A stretch of DNA of 64,000 nucleotides from Mactromeris polynyma (GCA_032209605.1 JASFXZ010000005.1:32352905-32416904), one strand, 5' to 3'; positions 36,401 to 47,508 are shown, counted from the first letter of the stretch. Numbers and translations are program-made. Notes: generated from the letters alone by a model not told the origin.

Positions 36401-39400
36401 CCTCCTTCGCAACCATACACCAATGTATGATGCATGATTTCTAGGTTTGTGATAAGTGGGTCAAAAGCTACAATATGATAATCATTGTCCATTGGAAATT
36501 CTAGCGTTATACACATGTATGAGGTTTCCTTTGCTGGTACAGCTGTCTCCGGGAAACGTACTGTGTAGTTAAATGTCTCTGAAAATATATCACTGTATTC
36601 AACAGTCGTTGTAAATATAAGGTGTAAAATGAATGCGCAATCTTAATGTCGGATAGACAATTTCTGAGCATTGTATTGTAGTTATAATTAATACAGATCA
36701 GACACTTATCACAGCAAAAGTGCTAATAATATGCCTTTTATCGTTCGTTCATAACCACGCCTGTAACATGTAATGTATGTTGTGCCTTAAATCTGATTTA
36801 CGCATCACACCATATAATTCAATTCATATACACTATGGCCATTAAAAGGCTAGTTACATCAAAATATCTCTAAAACGTTTAAATTCTATTTATTTTCGAT
36901 ACTAAAAATCTGTTTTATATTACACATGCCAGAGTCTTGTAGAACAATAAGTTCACTGACATATATTTATTTTATCTTGCGAATGAATCCATATATTCCA
37001 AAGGTAGCAACTTCTTAATTTTATTTTTAAAATGCGTTAGTAGTTGTAACAACCAGCACCCGTATTCACAAACTTGTTAACGACTGAATCTCAGACTTAG
37101 ATTTTAAAATGGTAAAGTTTCATTTTGTTCCTACGTTATTGTTACACAATATATTTTGATAAAACATGGCAAAAGTGTAGACTGAGTAACAAGAATGATT
37201 CAGGCAAAACTGAAAACAAAATGCTTGTAAATTTAATTTTTGCACTTTAAAAGTCTGAGATTCAGTCTTATAACGTTTGTGAATACGGGCCCTGTAGTCA
37301 TATAAAAATAACGTATCCCGGAGATATTATTTGTTTGTACCAATAAACAACACGACACTGCATGTATATGAACTAAACTCCAAATAAAATATGCAAGTGC
37401 CATATATACCTGGTTCATTTAAGGATTTGCATTTCTGTAAGCTGGTATCCTGACAATCTACAAACGATGGCTTACCATCACACAGGTTGCTTTCAAATGG
37501 CTCGCATATTCCTATAATGCATGGATTACAATATAAACAGCATTGTTAGCTATAAATAAACTGGTATCTCGCGCAAAGAAATGCTCAAGCAATTTATTTG
37601 CCTATTATTTAGTTTTAGGTATTAGCTTTAATGTCTCGTGATTTGCAAATTTATCCACAATGTCCCTGCTGCGACTTCACATCCTGATATATGGGGAATT
37701 TGTTAGCTCGGACTAGTGAACTTGTTAAATTTGCTTTGTTCGGCAGGGTAAGTTAGTTGTACAAGCATAGAATATGGTACGGATTAACAGTAAAGTAGTC
37801 GTACGTAATATACTTGTCCCCGGACTGAGTCCAACAAAACTGTTTTTAGCCCGAATCGGCAATTAGACATGTCCGGGACATCGGGATAGTGGATTTCTAG
37901 AACCCTAGATGATTCACATATCAAAGGACACGGGCATTACCTGGATGTGACAAGCCAGTGGTATGTGTGGGGCTTGAACCAGGTGTCCATTCACAGTCGG
38001 GATCGCCTAGCTCCTCACCGTTCGTCTTACCGTCACCATCAGAATCCATACCGCATATGGCTTCATTCCAAACCTGATAATATTATTTGTATGGTGATCA
38101 AAATATTTTTCATCTTCGTAAAGAGCACAATAAAGAAATTGAAATATTTACATTTAATTCGTATGTAATGTAAAAAGCCACAGATGCATCTAACTAAATT
38201 ATTATGTTTTAAGTAATGTTGATTCACGCCATTATCATGCATCAAGGGGTCAATGCGGAAGCTGCATTTGAGCAGGATTTTTCATTATGCAGGTAAGACT
38301 CATATTTACTTATGACTAGTATGTGTATATTATCCAGACAAATATTCTGACATTTTGAATTTATGACAGGAAAAAACTTTAACGCAAAATTAACGACATT
38401 CGACCGCTCGCCCCCCCCCCCCCGGTTTTCGCTAATCTATAAGCCATATGTTTTTTCGCTAATTACCGTACATGTTTGCATCTATTTCTTTCTGAGAATA
38501 GGGCGGAGATCATTTCACATTCCATAAAAAACATTATTTTATTTGCGTATAAAGACTAGGCGACATAAAATAGTAGCAGACACGGATGATTATCAAGCAA
38601 TATGCTTCGACCTTACATTTATTTGTAAAGAAGGCATCAACATAATATTACATAAACCGAGTTAATTTGTTGCATAAGTAAAAGAAGTAGGTGACATCCT
38701 ACATATTACATGTATATACTTACGAGTCCATTCAGTTTGAAGTGAAGCCCAAATACATTCCTTGTTCCAGCACCACCTTTATTCTCATGTCCAACGCCGT
38801 CCCATATTGCGCCTTCTATACAGGGATGCGGAACATTATGTCCATTAGGGATCGTGTCCCTAAATGAGGGGAAACCGAGACACGTAGCCACAAACAGACA
38901 CACAAGAAGGAACCTGCAAGCGATACAAAAATGCAATACGAACTTTCAGGTGATGCCCCAATTATTAGATTTCTTCGCAGCTGAAGTAAGACTATCGTGG
39001 CTGATTTGCATATACCCTGGTAATATAAATTACAATTAATGACGTTCGCGGATTTTTTATTTCCTTGGAAAGTACAGTAAAACCTCAATAATAAGATCAC
39101 GCTTGGGACCCTTGAAAACTGGAATTCTCATTGAGAAGATTTCAATATTGAGGTTAAATGAAGAGCAAAACAGCGTAAATGGACTTCAAAATTGAATTCT
39201 TATTTTTGAGGTTGTCTTTAAGTGAAGTCTACTGTACAACAATGTGGAGCAGGATCGGCTACATGTATAAATCAGAACTTCCCAAGACAGATCTTGGCGT
39301 AAGGTGGGGGGGGGGGCACATACAGGGAGGGGACGGAAAACAATCCCGGGATGCTTAGGACAAGACAATCAAACAACACAGAATCATCAACGAACGAAAA

Positions 39401-42400
39401 ATGGAAAATGGAAACAGAACTACACGAAAGAGCAACATGATAGTTACAGTTATACATTGTTACACGCGCACCGTCTTACGTCTGCTTCTCCAGAATATGC
39501 TGTCACAATACATTTGATGGTTGGGAACAAGTTATGAGTGTCTACTGGTGAAAGGGCTGGTTAGAATTATACTAATTAAGATATTACTTACGTCATTATA
39601 CATAAAAAGCGTAACGTACGTTACAAAATAATCAGAAAAATACCTTGGAAAATAATAATACGAGATAACCAACTATACTAGTAATATATATACATGTATA
39701 TATAATTAGCAATAATTGTATTATGAAAGTATAATTGCAAATTATTTCTCTAAGAGATTTCTATGCCATGTTCTTTTTGTGTTTTTCTATCTTAAGCTGC
39801 TCTTGCTTTTTGTGTTTATTGGGTCTGTCCATATGAACAATAACCAGTTTAATCTTTTATTTTCAGACATTAACATGTGATGAATTGTTTTTCTTGTGTT
39901 TTAATTGTTCCACACAAATTGTGAGTCTTTGTCATAAAATATTGCAAATTGTCAAAGGCTAAATACAGCTGATTTGCTAATAAATGAATGACTGAATATC
40001 TCATATGTACGGTGGCACAGAGGTGACATCCGCAACACTTTATTTATATTGTGGCCACAACTTATTAAGTTGAGGCCACAACTTACTAACTTGTGGCCAC
40101 AACTTACTAAGTTGAGGCCACAACTTACTAAGTTGAGGCCACAACTTACTAACTTGTGGCCACAACTTACTAACTTGTGGCCACAACTTACTAACTTGTG
40201 GCCACAACTTACTAACTTGTGGCCACAACTTACTAACTTGTGGCCACAACTTATTAAATCGTGGCCACAACTTATTAAATTGAGGCCACGACTTAGTTTA
40301 GCCAATCAAAACAGCCGTTTCACCTTTGCCGCTTTGGTAATAACACCCCTGATACTAAATGTAACAATAACCTCCCTACAGCAATAACCTCCCTGCAGCA
40401 ATAACCTGTCTACAACAATAACCTCTCTAGAGTAATAACCTCCCTACATTACTCTAGGGTGGTTATTGCTGTAGAGAGGTTATTGCTGTAGAGGTTATTG
40501 CTCTAGGGAGGATATTACTCTATGGGGGATATTGCTGTAGAGAGGATTTTGCTGTAGAGAGGTTATTGCTGTAGGGAGGTTATTGCTGAGGAGGTTATTG
40601 CTGTAGAGAGGTTATTGCTGAGGAGAGGTTATTGCTGTAGGGAGGTTATTGCTGTAGAGAGGTTATTGCTGAGGAGAGGTTATTGTTGTAGGGAGGTTAT
40701 TGCTGTTGAGAGAATATTGCACTAGAGAAGTTATTGCTGTAGGGAGTTTATTGCACTAGAGAGGTTATTGCACTAGAGAGGTTATTGTTGAGAGGTTATT
40801 GCTGAAGGGAGATTATTGCTGTAGAGAGGTTATTGCTGTAGGGAGGTTATTGTGGTTGGAAGGTTATTGTTGTAGAGAGGTTATTGCTGTAGAGAGAATA
40901 TTGCTGTAGGGAGTTTTAGTATCTGGGGTGCTGTGTTATTACCATAAAGCGGCAAAGATGAAACGGCCGTTTTGATTGGCTAAACTAAGTCGTGGCCTCA
41001 ATTTAATAAGTTGTGGCCACAAGTTAGTAAGTTGTGGCCACAAGTTAGTAAGTTGTGGCCACAAGTTAGTAAGTTGTGGCCACAAGTTAGTAAGTTGTGG
41101 CCTCAACTTAGTAAGTTGTGGCCACAGGTTAGTAAGTTGTGGCCACAAGTTAGTAAGTTGTGGCCTCAACTTAGTAAGTTGTGGCCTCAACTTAGTAAGT
41201 TGTGGCCTCAACTTACTAACTTGTGGCCACAAGTTAATAAGTTGTGGCCACAAGTTAATAAGTTGTGGCCACAAGTTAGTAAGTTGTGGCCACAAGTTAG
41301 TAAGTTGTGGCCTCAACTTAATAAGTTGTGGCCTCAACTTAATAAGTTGTGGCCTCAACTTAATAAGTTGTGGCCACAATATAAATAAAGTGTTGCGGAT
41401 GTCACCTCTGTGCCACCGTACATATGGTTTTATGTATCATCAAAATTGCAATTATTCGTCTATTTTAGTGTTATTTGATGTTAATATGTAGCTCTTTTAA
41501 AATACCAACAAAGAAAAACAGAGTCTTGGTCATCTGCATCTTGTCATTAAAATCAAACGCGCTATTTTGACGTTTGGTGATATACAGTCAGTATTTATAT
41601 GCATGGGATATTGTGGATATTTTCGATACCATGGGGGCTAAACATGGACATATTGGTACCAACTGAAAGATAATTTTACTTCTCATGTGTTCGTATATTT
41701 TTTGTTATCTGTATTGCATCACCCGTAAAAAGATGACTAATAAGACCTCAATAATAAGACAACTTTGAGACTCTTGAAAACTGGACTTCTTATTTAGGTG
41801 GTCTTAATATTGAGGTTTGATAAATAGCAAAACATCGAAAATGGACTTGAAACTATGTTCTTATTTTTAAGATGGTCTCATTATTGAGGTGGTCTGTAAG
41901 TGAGGTTTTATTGTAATTTTATTGATTAAAAAGTAACAGCGAACCGCGCTGTCTACACTTCCTTTTTTCACTCATCATAGTTAGGTTACGGATTAAAATC
42001 AGGGACTAGGGCATCGTCCTTTGAACGCATTATTTAAAGAATACCGCACAATATGTACAGTTTGGATGCTCCCTACATCTTCAGAAATCGCAAATATAAG
42101 AAAGTTTAGATGTTGGTTTATCGTGTTAGGTTTATGAAACATTGTGTTTGCTTTTTATTATGTTTAGTATAAATACCACTTACAAGCAGTCTACTTTATG
42201 TGAATGTTTATCTCCCTATCTTTTGTCCATGTTTTTAAATGATATAGAGGATATGTATGTTGAAAGTGGATTGGATGGCATTGATGTTGACATTTTAAAG
42301 TTTTTTCTGATTTTATAAGCTGATTATATTGTTATATATTGCAAACAATAAAAATGAACTTCAAGTAAGATTAGATATGTTGTACGATTATTGTAATAAA

Positions 42401-45092
42401 TGGAAGTTATTAGTTAATTCTGCCAAAACCAAAGTCATGATTTTTAGGAACTGTGGGCGTTTGCCAGCAAATACTAACTTTCATTATGGAGAGAATGTTA
42501 TCAAAATAGTCAATAAATTTGTGTATCTTGGAATTGTATTTACAACATCTGGATCTTTTACGGAAGCCCAACATACTTTATCTGGGCAAGCGCTTAAGGC
42601 TATTTTTAAAATGAATAAATATTTGTACAAGTTCACCAATATATATGTTAATCATAAGTTAGATCTTTTTGACAAACTTATTTTACCTATTCTTAATTAT
42701 GGTAGCGAAGTATGGGGATTTCATGCTGGTAACTCACTTGATAGAGTGCATCTTCATTTCTGCAAACAGTTACTTGGTGTTAAGAGAAGCACACAAAATG
42801 ATTTTATTTATGGTGAATTAGGTCGGATGCCGTTGCAAAATATGAGATTTTATATCATTATTAAATTCCGGATTAAACTTTTACAAACAGATTCCAACAA
42901 ATTGATAAGAAAAGTATGCTGTATGTTGTATCAAGATACCTTAAATCACCCTAACAGAAAAAATTGGTGTTCATTAATAAAACAATTACTATGTACGTTA
43001 GGTTTTCATGAGGCGTAGTTGTATCAAACAGAGTAGGTGATAGTAGCATTTTCTTAAAGTTTGTTAAACAAAGGATAAAAGATCCGTTCCTGCAAAATTG
43101 GAACGGAAGACTAAACGTTTCGAGCAGAGCTTTATTTTATAGACAAATAGCAAATTTCAACCATATCTAGATATTTTGAATATTAGAAAATTTTGTATTA
43201 GTTTATCACGTTTACGTGTATCATCTCATCGTCTTTGTATTGAAGGTACCACTTTGTCATACACTGTAACATTTATAGTGATTTAAGAAAACGATTGATA
43301 CCGTCATACTTTTGGAGACGGCCTAGTATGCATAAATTTATTGAACTTGTTAATTCTGAGAATACACTTATTCTAAAAAATCTGGGCATTTACATAGAAA
43401 AAGCATTTACAACAAGATCAAATCTATTGTATAACAGATATTAGATATTTTTGCTTGTATTACAAACAACAAAACATTGATCACTAATATTATATTACAC
43501 AGCTCATATCATATTTATATTTAATTAGATTACATATGTGGTTTGTCCTATATATGTATAAGTGCAAGCATGTTTGCTTATTGTATGTGTAAATGTTTAA
43601 GTAATGTAAATGTTTATGTACAAGTATATTAATTGTACCACTTGGGTCAATGATCTTCTGGTTGTTTGGAAATAAAACTAAACTATAACTTTATAGTGTT
43701 TTTTTCAGACAATTTAAATACAAGGACGATGTTACTAGTTAGTTCAGGGTAAAAGGTCAACTGTGACGACGAGTAGACCGTATGTATTTTCTTTTCAAAA
43801 TGTGGCGTTTTACGATTGGAAGACGCTGTGCATTGAGAATAGCAATTATCTGATCTAAACGATGATAGAAGGAACACACATTTGTAAATAAATATACACA
43901 TACGATTTAAAGATGTATCTGGCTCATCTTAACACGAAATGTTTGAATTGGCTTCATCCAGTAAAACACTACTGCAATGTATAATCGTTTGAAACTATTT
44001 TTGTTATCATATTGCTAACAGACACAATTGGTAAAATTGCCAGATTGTTAAAAAACTAGATTTGTTTTTTTAATTTTATATTGTACACCTTTCTTCATCA
44101 AATATGGATCAATACATTATGAGTTCATTCTTTGTTAATGCATGGTTATTGATGTTTTAACAATAGGAATACATTTTTCATGTTTGTTCAGGTAAACAAA
44201 TGAACAAAAAATGAGCATTATATTACTTACACCATTTGTAAACAAATGAATGAAAAAGTCGAGCAGAAATTGTCACATCTCCAAAAGCACAAGCAGACAT
44301 GAACATATTCATACAGTAAAACCTCAACAATAAGACCACCTTTGGGACCCTTAGGGACTGGTCTTCTTAGTGACGTGGTCTTAATATTGAGGTTGAATAA
44401 AGAGCAAAACAGTGGAAATGAGCTTAAAAATTGTGTTCTTGATTTTGAGGTGGACTTATTATTGGGGTGGTTTTTAGGTGAGGTTTTACTTTATAACCAG
44501 GAAAATAGAAAAAACACACAGTCTGTGACACAAAGCTTGTATAATAAATAACATATCAACATTTGACTTCAACGAAACGAAAATTAGAAACTTAACATAT
44601 AAGGAAATGGTGGTACGTATTACTGGTAATGCAACCATTTTCTATATAAATACACTGTATACGAACAGATTATCATAAATCTCATTAAAGTGTCGGCTAC
44701 TCGACCCAGTAAGTTAGTACGTAGTAAGTTGTCTCTGCTTTCACAGTGTAAATAATTGCAGAGAGGAAAACTAAAGGTTACACTCATTGACAGAATTTGT
44801 TTCGTTCTTATTGAAATCACATTTGGGTCAATACAGTCAACAGGAAATGTGCGAGCTCATCTCTGAAGGAAGAAACACATTTATAGTTTATGTAGTTTAA
44901 AACTAGATATTTATCGCGTTAACCACTTAACATTTATATAAAATAGATCGTCCGTTCTAAAAACCTAGGGGTTAAGTGGTGACAGTTGTGATCAGAATGA
45001 ATATCAATTAAACAATTATTAAATTATTCTAATTTTATTATTTTAAATTTTCTACAAATTTCTTCGAAATATTCATACCTTAATCCGACCAT
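30191..45092 (-). CDS. Temptin-domain copper type II monooxygenase (PHM/DBH/MOXD-like), copy 2
   Basis: Eleven exons: 45092-45079 (or the alternative 47522-47509), 38913-38724, 38073-37941, 37511-37410, 36578-36402, 35489-35323, 34841-34598, 34196-34103, 33144-32981, 31432-31342, 30485-30191. They total 1,671 nt and 556 residues, all in phase. All copper ligands (HH, HHWNN, HMH, DEMC), the EF-hand loop, the signal peptide and the hydrophobic C-terminus of copy 1 are kept, so it looks functional. It differs from copy 1 mostly in exons 10 and 11. Intron 1 is about 6.2 kb because it contains a foldback element and a LINE; the copy 1 intron is 726 bp. Two TATA-bearing first-exon blocks lie upstream. 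The reaction should be copper/ascorbate-dependent hydroxylation of an unknown secreted substrate. Confidence 0.87.
30830..31000 (+). repeat. Dispersed SINE-like repeat, copy 2 intron 10
   Basis: Paralogue of 8,250-8,420, interrupted by a G run (30,902-30,914). Confidence 0.5.
31342..31432 (-). CDS. Copy 2 exon 10
   Basis: ECVAWKSLSQCEVRYQNIKR then GCDFEKLADF. One codon shorter than copy 1 but in frame. The third gene fragment at 59,267 matches this version rather than copy 1. Confidence 0.85.
31707..32283. mobile_element. 577-bp MITE with TA duplication in copy 2 intron 9
   Basis: The imperfect inverted ends are GGGTAAAGTTTGGCAAAATG and, as complement of the right end, GTGTAAGGTGGGGCAAAGCC. 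TA lies outside each end. Copy 1 shows the uninterrupted site CATTTACCTATG at about 9,161. TA targets suit Tc1/mariner-like elements. No coding frame. Confidence 0.8.
32981..33144 (-). CDS. Copy 2 exon 9 (CuM methionine)
   Basis: Same length as copy 1. Reads YASPVQLHPGDELKTTCMFK and FDEMCLAFITYYPK. The Met ligand is conserved. Confidence 0.9.
33571..33870. mobile_element. ~300-bp MITE-like inverted repeat in copy 2 intron 8
   Basis: TAGTTCCCACATTTACA at the left pairs with TGTAGATGTGGGAACTA at the right, with ACCTC/GAGGT further in. Copy 1 keeps only the left-end word (about 11,088-11,105), so copy 1 may have lost an element by deletion. Confidence 0.55.
34103..34196 (-). CDS. Copy 2 exon 8
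   Basis: GRAQYTERIREGVSTPLAMD then HVYDYNSPITHA. One visible replacement (Phe to Tyr) against copy 1. Confidence 0.8.
34598..34841 (-). CDS. Copy 2 exon 7 (CuH third His; CuM HxH)
   Basis: 81 codons plus one base, as in copy 1, with HHWNNP and SNHMHLIG intact. A few replacements (for example Arg-His to Arg-Pro in KLRPNN). Confidence 0.9.
34965..35110 (-). repeat. Dispersed repeat in copy 2 intron 6
   Basis: Paralogue of 12,160-12,300. Confidence 0.45.
35323..35489 (-). CDS. Copy 2 exon 6
   Basis: CGGEMDACRSIIAVWTAGGD block conserved. Ends at GTATGT like copy 1. Confidence 0.9.
36402..36578 (-). CDS. Copy 2 exon 5 (CuH His-His pair)
   Basis: MCITLEFPMDNDYHIVAFDP and NLEIMHHTLVYGC. HH ligands conserved, length identical to copy 1. 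Confidence 0.92.
37059..37291. mobile_element. MITE with CCCGTATTCACAAA inverted ends, copy 2 intron 4
   Basis: Single-copy counterpart of the two elements at 14,233 and 14,738; the ends are complete. Confidence 0.7.
37410..37511 (-). CDS. Copy 2 exon 4
   Basis: GICEPFESNLCDGKPSFVDC and following residues. Cys pattern as in copy 1. Confidence 0.85.
37941..38073 (-). CDS. Copy 2 exon 3 (temptin EF-hand loop)
   Basis: VWNEAICGMDSDGDGKTNGE then ELGDPDCEWTPG. The calcium loop is intact. The end differs from copy 1 (SSPTHTTG against ANPKYTTG). Confidence 0.93.
38724..38913 (-). CDS. Copy 2 exon 2 (signal core and first half of temptin domain)
   Basis: FLLVCLFVATCLG then FPSFRDTIPNGHNVPHPC and WDGVGHENKGGAGTRNVFGL. 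Same 190-nt length and phase as copy 1. Starts after TCGCTTGCAG, again with no in-frame ATG. Confidence 0.92.
39073..39234. mobile_element. pogo/Tigger-like MITE at unit 2 boundary
   Basis: CAGTAAAACCTCAATAATAAG to GAAGTCTACTGTA. Marks the end of colinearity between the two gene units. Confidence 0.7.
39290..39420 (+). repeat. Dispersed SINE-like repeat
   Basis: CACATACAGGGAGGGGAC and CAAACAACACAGAATCATC words of the family, with a G run at 39,305-39,316. Confidence 0.5.
40043..40295. repeat. 21-bp minisatellite, left arm of foldback element
   Basis: About 12 units of TTGTGGCCACAACTTACTAAC (variant TTGAGGCCACAACTTACTAAG). Each unit holds the palindrome TTGTGGCCACAA. Confidence 0.9.
40365..40915. 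repeat. 17-bp minisatellite, centre of foldback element
   Basis: About 30 units of GTTATTGCTGTAGRGAG. The first five or so (40,365-40,450) run in the opposite orientation (AATAACCTCCCTACAGC), so this array is itself an asymmetric inverted repeat. Confidence 0.9.
40990..41385. repeat. 21-bp minisatellite, right arm of foldback element
   Basis: About 18 units, the reverse complement of the left array, so the arms have unequal copy number (about 12 against 18). Confidence 0.9.
41735..41916. mobile_element. pogo/Tigger-like MITE in host segment
   Basis: ATAAGACCTCAATAATAAGAC to GTGAGGTTTTATTGTAA. Also present at the same place in the second host copy (61,436-61,595), so it predates that duplication. 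Confidence 0.65.
42200..43687 (+). mobile_element. 5'-truncated non-LTR retrotransposon (LINE) with 7-bp TSD
   Basis: Flanked by ACTTTAT (42,193-42,199 and 43,688-43,694). The empty site lies near 61,903-61,917. The open part (42,329-43,015) encodes the RT thumb and downstream region: LVNSAKTKVMIFRNCGRLPA, VNKFVYLGIVFTTSGSFTEA, LDLFDKLILPILNYGSEVWG and STQNDFIYGELGRMP are typical of invertebrate LINE ORF2 proteins. At the catalytic YxDD box the frame has a stop and a changed Asp, followed by a frameshift, so the copy is dead. The 3' end is A-rich (GGAAATAAAACTAAACTATA). Confidence 0.88.
44311..44496. mobile_element. pogo/Tigger-like MITE preceding second promoter block
   Basis: CAGTAAAACCTCAACAATAAG to GTGAGGTTTTACT. 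As at 17,669, it is followed by the sequence leading into the exon-1 block. Confidence 0.7.
45079..45092 (-). CDS. Copy 2 exon 1 (14-nt micro-exon)
   Basis: ATGGTCGGATTAAG with GTATGA donor, identical to copy 1. Splices in phase to 38,913, giving a 6.2-kb intron. Confidence 0.6.
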
Positions 45093-45280
45093 TGTTACTT
45101 TCCAATTAAATTTTGTGCGGCGGATATGAATTTTCTCTCTGTAGGAAACGGTTGCGACCAATTCAGATGCTACTGGACAGTACCTGAATTTCTATCCAAT
45201 ATTTCCGTATACAAATAAGTTTAATTTAACTGTATATGTTTCTCCTTACATAACTATCCTATTTGTACAATATTATTGGG

Positions 45281-45286
45281 TTTATA
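45281..45286 (-). promoter_or_regulatory. Candidate TATA box, gene copy 2
   Basis: CTGGGTATAAACCC on the minus strand, same relative place as in copy 1. Confidence 0.4.
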
Positions 45287-45795
45287 CCCAGCGTTTTTAC
45301 CTCATTACGCATAGAAGATACGCATCAGTGATCATAAATAAGGAAGTTTTCTCACAGCAATATAAACGAGTCTTTAGCGAATTTTTTGTTAGCCTTCAAA
45401 ACGACTTTAATAATGTGATATTTGAATACGAACGTATATTCTATTTGTATCGTAAATTGTAAATACACATTCAGTCAATAATAATTTGAAGGTTAACATT
45501 TGTTGTGCAACATAGAAAACGCCGAGATGTTATGTTTGCTCCATATCCAACCATATCCAAAATGGATTTTGGTAAATTCACCGGAATCCAGTGGATTTCG
45601 GTAAGGTAACGTACCCTTTATCGAAAGGTTAACCAATCCGCGTCAAGGTAACACACGTTGTTCGGTTCAAAATGTAAATTAATTCCTGGGTGCCCCTAGA
45701 ACTTTTACAACTTTCGCAAGTCAGTGTCAGAAATTTCGAAAATGTCATATTCGGTTTGTATCTTATAAAATTCCACCAAGATAGCCAAATATACA

Positions 45796-46937
45796 GTGCC
45801 TATGACTCAACCCATGACCGTTCGGCACTTTTTCACTCAATTTGTTGGATATGTCGGTAAGAGAAATGAGTTTTGCTCAAATTTTGTTACGTGGAAAAGC
45901 TTGAGGGCAGGAGAACAAGCGATCGAAAGGGGGTGCAGCGCTTGCGTTAATCCTTGGTCCATCATAACGTTATATTTCACATTGGACCCCTTGCCGAATT
46001 TTCAGCTGATTTGAAATTTTGCATTCTCATGAATAAACACTTATACATACCGAAGAATCTTCATCATCAGATTAGCCGATAGTTATCGATGAGAGTGTCG
46101 CAAATCAATGGGCACGGTGGTCGGAAACACTCGGAAATACTCGGAAGCCTCCGTGATTTACCGATTTATGATATGATTTCATGATCATTATCGTTCGCGA
46201 CTTAATTAGCCACCCCGCTGTGTTTAGCCAACATAATGAAATTGCCCCGGGCAGTACTAATTGATCAGAATGTATTATACATGGTAGACGGACATTAGCC
46301 CCTAGCACATGCGGACATTAGCATCATACCAATCAAACAGTCATTAGAATTTGTGCCAAAACCTGTCATGATATTTTAAATAGTAGAACACTTTACCTAT
46401 GTAAATAATGTCCGAATTATTTTTATAGTTAATGTGTGATAAGTTTTATATTCATACAAGGAGCAGCTGTTAATCAATTCATCCACGGTCTGACCGGGAT
46501 GATAAATGATTTCTTAAGTAATTTCTTAATCGTGCATTAGTACCTGTTTTGAAATTCAGTTTTTTTATTATCTGCATTTAATTCGTTTTTACAATAAAAT
46601 AGATCGTCCGTTCCTATAACTTAGGGGTTAAATGGGTGAGTGACGGCAGTTATGGGAACTATCAGACAAGTTTTCGTATTATGATATTTATCTGCTATGA
46701 AAATTTATCACGATGCTTATCTAGTTAACTACATACTTTTCTAGTTAATTATGTAGCTAATTACTTTCTTTAACGTAGTATCTACATATTTTTCTAGTTA
46801 TTTATATAGTTGACTGATGGCAGATGTATGTCACCATACTGAAGGGAGAAACACATTTATAGCATGAAGTTATCTCAATATGTCTAGTTATACAGCATAG
46901 TTTTACGAGAAACATGTCTCCGAGATACGCTGTTAAT
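45796..46937. other. Non-coding stretch with an inverted repeat relative
   Basis: No gene supported. At 46,180-46,320 a segment containing ACTTAATTAGCCACCCCGCTG recurs in reverse at 50,765-50,870. At 46,598-46,640 the start of a third promoter block (AGATCGTCCGTTC) is separated by about 780 bp from its remainder at 47,421. Confidence 0.5.
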
Positions 46938-47092
46938 TCAGTGCGAGTGGCGCTGTTAATTCAGTACTAGGCGCGCTGTTAATTCAGTGCTAGGCGCGCT
47001 GTTAATTCAGTGCTAGGTGCGCTGTTAATTCAGTGATTGGTGCGCTGTTAATTCAATGCTTTAGGCGCGCTGTTAATACATTGCTAGGAGCT
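46938..47092. repeat. ~24-bp minisatellite (seven units)
   Basis: Units of GCGCTGTTAATTCAGTGCTAG with small variations; inserted within the third promoter block region. A B-box-like word (GGGTTGTGGGTCCGATTCC) follows at 47,100-47,120. Confidence 0.85.
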
Positions 47093-47508
47093 GTCGTCGT
47101 AGGGTTGTGGGTCCGATTCCATTAGATATACCATTAAATATCAAACATTATATCCATAAAATTGCGTAGGTGTTCATGCATTACTCAATTTGTTTTTAAA
47201 AGTGCGAAAACCCGAGCTCTTTTCACGTGTTTATTGTTGTAAAATACGGGTTAAATAATTTGAATAATTAATAAACATAACTATTTATGTTATACATGTA
47301 ATTTTATGTATACAATAGATTTATATAAGCCTATGTAAACTTGTTTTTGGCAATCATTTATTTTGTTTATTGTTATCAAAACTCAATAAAGATACTAGTT
47401 TATGGTGTGTTTGTAAATTAATCAGAATGAATATCAATTAAACAATTATCAAATTATTCAAACTTTATTATTTAAAATTTTCTACAATTTTCTTCCAAAT
47501 AGTCTTAC

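Larger units (their letters stand above)
24676..39074. repeat. Segmental duplication, unit 2
   Basis: Colinear with 1-17,670. Unit-2-only insertions are at about 26,345-26,822, 27,677-28,321, 31,707-32,283 and about 33,585-33,870. The stretch 24,676-30,046 is non-coding flank in which I see nothing beyond the listed elements and the candidate exon at 29,531. The unit contains the body of gene copy 2. Confidence 0.9.
40008..41420. mobile_element. Foldback-type element built of minisatellites, 6-bp TSD
   Basis: The ends are perfect inverted repeats TACGGTGGCACAGAGGTGAC... running about 50 bp. Inward on both sides come a 21-bp minisatellite (inverted between arms), a 50-bp unique inverted block (40,299-40,350 and 40,929-40,979), and a central 17-bp minisatellite. 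CATATG flanks both ends (40,002-40,007 and 41,421-41,426). The empty site survives at 61,331-61,336 (CGTATG) in another copy of the host segment. There is no coding capacity; the long open frames are products of the repeats. Confidence 0.88.
39240..44000. repeat. Host segment H, copy 1 (with nested insertions)
   Basis: Without the foldback element and the LINE, this segment aligns with 60,064-60,259 plus 61,036-62,060, and more weakly with 50,960-51,760. No exon was recognised. It forms most of intron 1 of gene copy 2. The part 43,690-44,310 holds nothing else I can name. Confidence 0.7.
44943..45795. repeat. Promoter/exon-1 block, copy B
   Basis: Nearly identical to 18,113-18,970. Homology ends sharply at CCAAATATAC. 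It carries exon 1 of gene copy 2 and the GGTATAAA motif. Confidence 0.75.

Noticed and set aside
39952..41491. Overlapping open frames with KLWPQVS, TNLWPQL or LVSCGHK repeats
   Set aside because: These are translations of the 21-bp minisatellite arms of the foldback element in different frames and strands; no independent evidence of coding.
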